A stretch of DNA of 32,628 bases from Desulfurococcales archaeon (GTDB lineage Archaea; Thermoproteota; Thermoprotei_A; Sulfolobales; Acidilobaceae), in contig WAOS01000097.1 of the NCBI GenBank assembly GCA_015521185.1, forward strand, positions 1-32,628. The letters are read 5' to 3'. Under the pieces are notes generated by a model. It ran no database searches, was not told where the DNA came from, and worked only from the letters and a program-made list of their open reading frames with translations. The position numbers and the translations under genes are program-made. Positions 30,773 to 32,628 of the stretch are shown in pieces (position 1 is the first letter of the stretch; each line of letters starts with the position of its first letter).

Positions 30773-31974
30773 AGGCGGACGTCCTACTCCGAGGGGCCTC
30801 CTACGTTGTGACAATGGCTAACGGGCCCTATAGGAGAGTCACAGAGGATAACGCGGGCATAATTGAGAGAGGCGCCATAGCTTGGAGGGAGGGCCGCATA
30901 GTCTGGGTTGGCCCGGAGCCCGACTCTCACGTTGTTCGGGCGAGGGAGGAGGTTAACGTTGGGGGCCGCCTGGTAACGCCTGGCTTCGTCGACTCCCACA
31001 CGCACCTAGTTTTCGCTGGGGAGAGGTTCTGGGAGCTGTGGATGAAGCTCGAGGGCAAGAGCTACCTCGAGATCCTGGAGGCGGGAGGAGGAATATACTA
31101 CACGGTCCGGAAGACGCGGGAGGCCAGCGTGGAAGAGCTGGCGGAGGCGGCCGTCAACAGGCTCTACACCATGAGGAGGTACGGGGCGGGCCTCGTGGAG
31201 GCGAAGACGGGTTACGGACTCCTCCCGGAGCACGAGGAGAAGATACTTCTCGCCGCTAGGATGGCGGAGAAGAGGGTTAGAGGAGTGGAGCTCGTACATA
31301 CTGTCTTAGCGCACGTGGTGCCCGAGGAGTATGCTGGCCGCAGGGAAGAGTACATAGAGCTATTCAGCAACGAAATAATACCTATGGCCGCCCGCCTCGG
31401 CGCCAGGTTCGTGGATGTCTTCTGCGATAAGGGAGCGTTCACCGTGGAGGAGACGAGGCGTATAATAGAGGCAGGCCTCCGCAACGGCCTCAAGCCCAGG
31501 CTTCATAGCGACGAGCTAGCGAATATAGGATGCCATAAGCTGGCCTTCGAGTATGAGATATACAGTCTCGACCACCTCGAGCACCTGCCCCCCGCTGCGG
31601 CCCGAGAGCTCGGCCGCACGAGAACGGTTGCTACCCTCCTGCCCACAAGCATGCTCAGCGTGTTCTCGGAGAAGAAGCCGCCGGTCGACGATCTGAGGAG
31701 GGGCGGAGCGATTATAGGGGTCGCGACGGACTTCAACCCTAACAATATGACCCCGAGCATGAAGCACGCCTTCGAGCTAGCAGTGTACCTATACAAGCTC
31801 ACCCCTCTCGAGGCCCTCGCTGCCACCACGGTCAACGCAGCGTATAGCCTCGACGCTAGGGGCTACGGGACCATAAGCGAGGGGGCTCCGGCGAGGCTCG
31901 TGGTTTGGGACTTCAGCCACTATAAGAGGCTGGCGTACGAGTGGGGCGTGGATAACATATACGCTGTATACTAG
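30748..31974 (+). CDS. hutI: Imidazolonepropionase
   Basis: This metal-dependent amidohydrolase opens 4-imidazolone-5-propionate to formimidoylglutamate, the third step of histidine breakdown. The 408-residue length is typical. The barrel metal site is DSHTHLVFAG (about 72), followed by GGGIYYTVRKTR, KTGYGL, LHSDEL (about 254) and the catalytic ATDFNPN (about 328). ATG 30748 is the track start; GTG 30769, overlapping the hutG stop as GTGA, is a reasonable alternative that would trim seven residues. With hutG on the same strand and hutU divergent, it completes three of the four Hut steps. Confidence 0.97.
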   Translation: MGCEEVAVKADVLLRGASYVVTMANGPYRRVTEDNAGIIERGAIAWREGRIVWVGPEPDSHVVRAREEVNVGGRLVTPGFVDSHTHLVFAGERFWELWMKLEGKSYLEILEAGGGIYYTVRKTREASVEELAEAAVNRLYTMRRYGAGLVEAKTGYGLLPEHEEKILLAARMAEKRVRGVELVHTVLAHVVPEEYAGRREEYIELFSNEIIPMAARLGARFVDVFCDKGAFTVEETRRIIEAGLRNGLKPRLHSDELANIGCHKLAFEYEIYSLDHLEHLPPAAARELGRTRTVATLLPTSMLSVFSEKKPPVDDLRRGGAIIGVATDFNPNNMTPSMKHAFELAVYLYKLTPLEALAATTVNAAYSLDARGYGTISEGAPARLVVWDFSHYKRLAYEWGVDNIYAVY

Positions 31975-31998
31975 CACCCCAGGCTGGTGCGCGGCTAC

Positions 31999-32628
31999 AT
32001 GATAAGGGTGCTGGTCAGCGGCGAGGGCTCCCTAAGGCTCCGGCAGGGCACGGGGATAGTTTACAGGAAGTGGGTCAAGCCTCTCGGACAGCCGCGCCCA
32101 GGCGAGCTAGTTAGGGTTGAGGCGGAGGGCTACGAGGGCTGCGCTCTCTGGGAGCCCCAGGGGCCTGTCGCGCTGAGAGTGGTGAGCCACTGGGGATGCC
32201 CCTACCGATCCGCTGAGGAGGCGGTTCGGGACAGGATCGAGAGCGCGTATAGAGCTCGTGAGCGGTCCGGTCTGGCTGGAACAGGCAGCTATAGGCTAGT
32301 GAACAGCGATGGAGACCTGCTCAGCGGGCTAATAGCAGACGTGTTCGCGGGCGAGGTCGCGGTCCTCCAGAGCAGTAGCTTGGCTATAGACGCTCTCATC
32401 GAGGCTATAGCCGAGAGCATACGGAGCGTCACCGGGGTCCGTGGCGTCTACGAGAAGAGCGTGCAGAGGAGTAGGAGAGCGATAGGCCTGGAGCCCAAGC
32501 GGAGATGGATCTATGGAAGGACTAGGAGAGTCGTGGTTGAGGAGTGGGGAGCCAAGTTTATTGTTGATGTCGAGATGGGCCAGAAAACGGGTTTCTACCT
32601 GGACCAGAGGATGAACAGGCTAGAGCTG
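31999..32628 (+). CDS. RlmI-like SAM-dependent RNA methyltransferase (3' end outside the window)
   Basis: The ORF track omits this gene because it runs off the right edge; I translated 210 codons from the ATG at 31999. The N terminus (about 1-75) is a PUA-like RNA-binding domain starting MIRVLVSGEGSLRLRQG. It is followed by RLVNSDGDLLSGLIADVF, VYEKSVQRSRRAIGLEP and FIVDVEMGQKTGFYLDQRMNR, a series matching the class I methyltransferases of the COG1092/RlmI group (23S rRNA m5C). The SAM-binding core would lie beyond the edge, so the catalytic part is not visible. The Shine-Dalgarno motif GGTG is about 10 nt upstream. It follows hutI by 24 nt and may be read through from it. Confidence 0.82.
   Translation, partial: MIRVLVSGEGSLRLRQGTGIVYRKWVKPLGQPRPGELVRVEAEGYEGCALWEPQGPVALRVVSHWGCPYRSAEEAVRDRIESAYRARERSGLAGTGSYRLVNSDGDLLSGLIADVFAGEVAVLQSSSLAIDALIEAIAESIRSVTGVRGVYEKSVQRSRRAIGLEPKRRWIYGRTRRVVVEEWGAKFIVDVEMGQKTGFYLDQRMNRLEL

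Noticed and set aside
1-32628. Mobile elements, CRISPR arrays, toxin-antitoxin or defence islands.
   Set aside because: No transposase, integrase, repeat-spacer pattern or known defence gene was seen; the gene content is housekeeping plus metabolism.

Overview
The window looks like a stretch of chromosome from a hyperthermophilic crenarchaeon (Thermoproteota), most likely a Desulfurococcales or Pyrodictiaceae-like lineage; that placement is inferred from gene content and not from a database match. The signs are a full-length reverse gyrase, ribosomal protein eL38, nascent polypeptide-associated complex protein, an archaeal AlaRS and DTD2-type deacylase, aCPSF2-type RNase, family-B DNA polymerase, tRNAs with encoded CCA, many GTG/TTG starts preceded by GGTG/GGGGGTG Shine-Dalgarno motifs, and TATA boxes about 25 nt ahead of starts. 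Coding density is very high, with several overlapping genes. I see no insertion sequence, CRISPR array, phage or plasmid genes.

Layout. 1-2336 (+): a truncated Nudix hydrolase, D-aminoacyl-tRNA deacylase and a PIG-V-like membrane glycosyltransferase in overlapping order. 2337-2582: a tRNA-like gene on the minus strand and a divergent promoter with a GC palindrome. 2583-6100 (+): alaS and a NagD-like HAD phosphatase. 6086-7692 (-): an MBL-fold hydrolase and a PPP-family phosphatase. 7736-8764 (+): a DHH-superfamily protein lacking its catalytic motif, possibly the Cdc45/RecJdbh-type replication factor. 8698-9933 (-): an MFS transporter. 9989-10777 (+): eL38 and a CBS-pair protein. 10794-12224 (-): an AbrB-PhoU regulator and a second CBS-pair protein. 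12290-18502 (-): a nitrilase-fold protein without its catalytic Cys and Glu, reverse gyrase, a circularly permuted GTPase and a ferredoxin. 18669-19899 (+): a PAC2-family protein and Hsp20. 19886-22024 (-): a membrane HdrED-like Fe-S oxidoreductase. 22225-25110 (+): family-B DNA polymerase. 25294-25402 (-): an intron-containing tRNA-Pro(CGG). 25499-26245 (+): an HTH regulator. 26242-26601 (-): NAC. 26737-28017 (+): an aCPSF2-like RNase. 28014-31974: three steps of histidine degradation (hutU on minus, hutG and hutI on plus). 31999-end (+): a truncated RlmI-like RNA methyltransferase.

The genes fall mainly into information processing (tRNA charging and proofreading, ribosome, DNA topology, replication, RNA decay, protein folding) plus a histidine-utilisation cluster and one membrane electron-transfer protein. 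The least explained items are the tRNA-like gene at 2360-2475 with no matching 5' acceptor strand, the dead nitrilase-like gene overlapping reverse gyrase, the catalytically degenerate DHH protein, and several palindromes in promoter regions. Nothing here is a clear new multi-gene defence or biosynthetic system.
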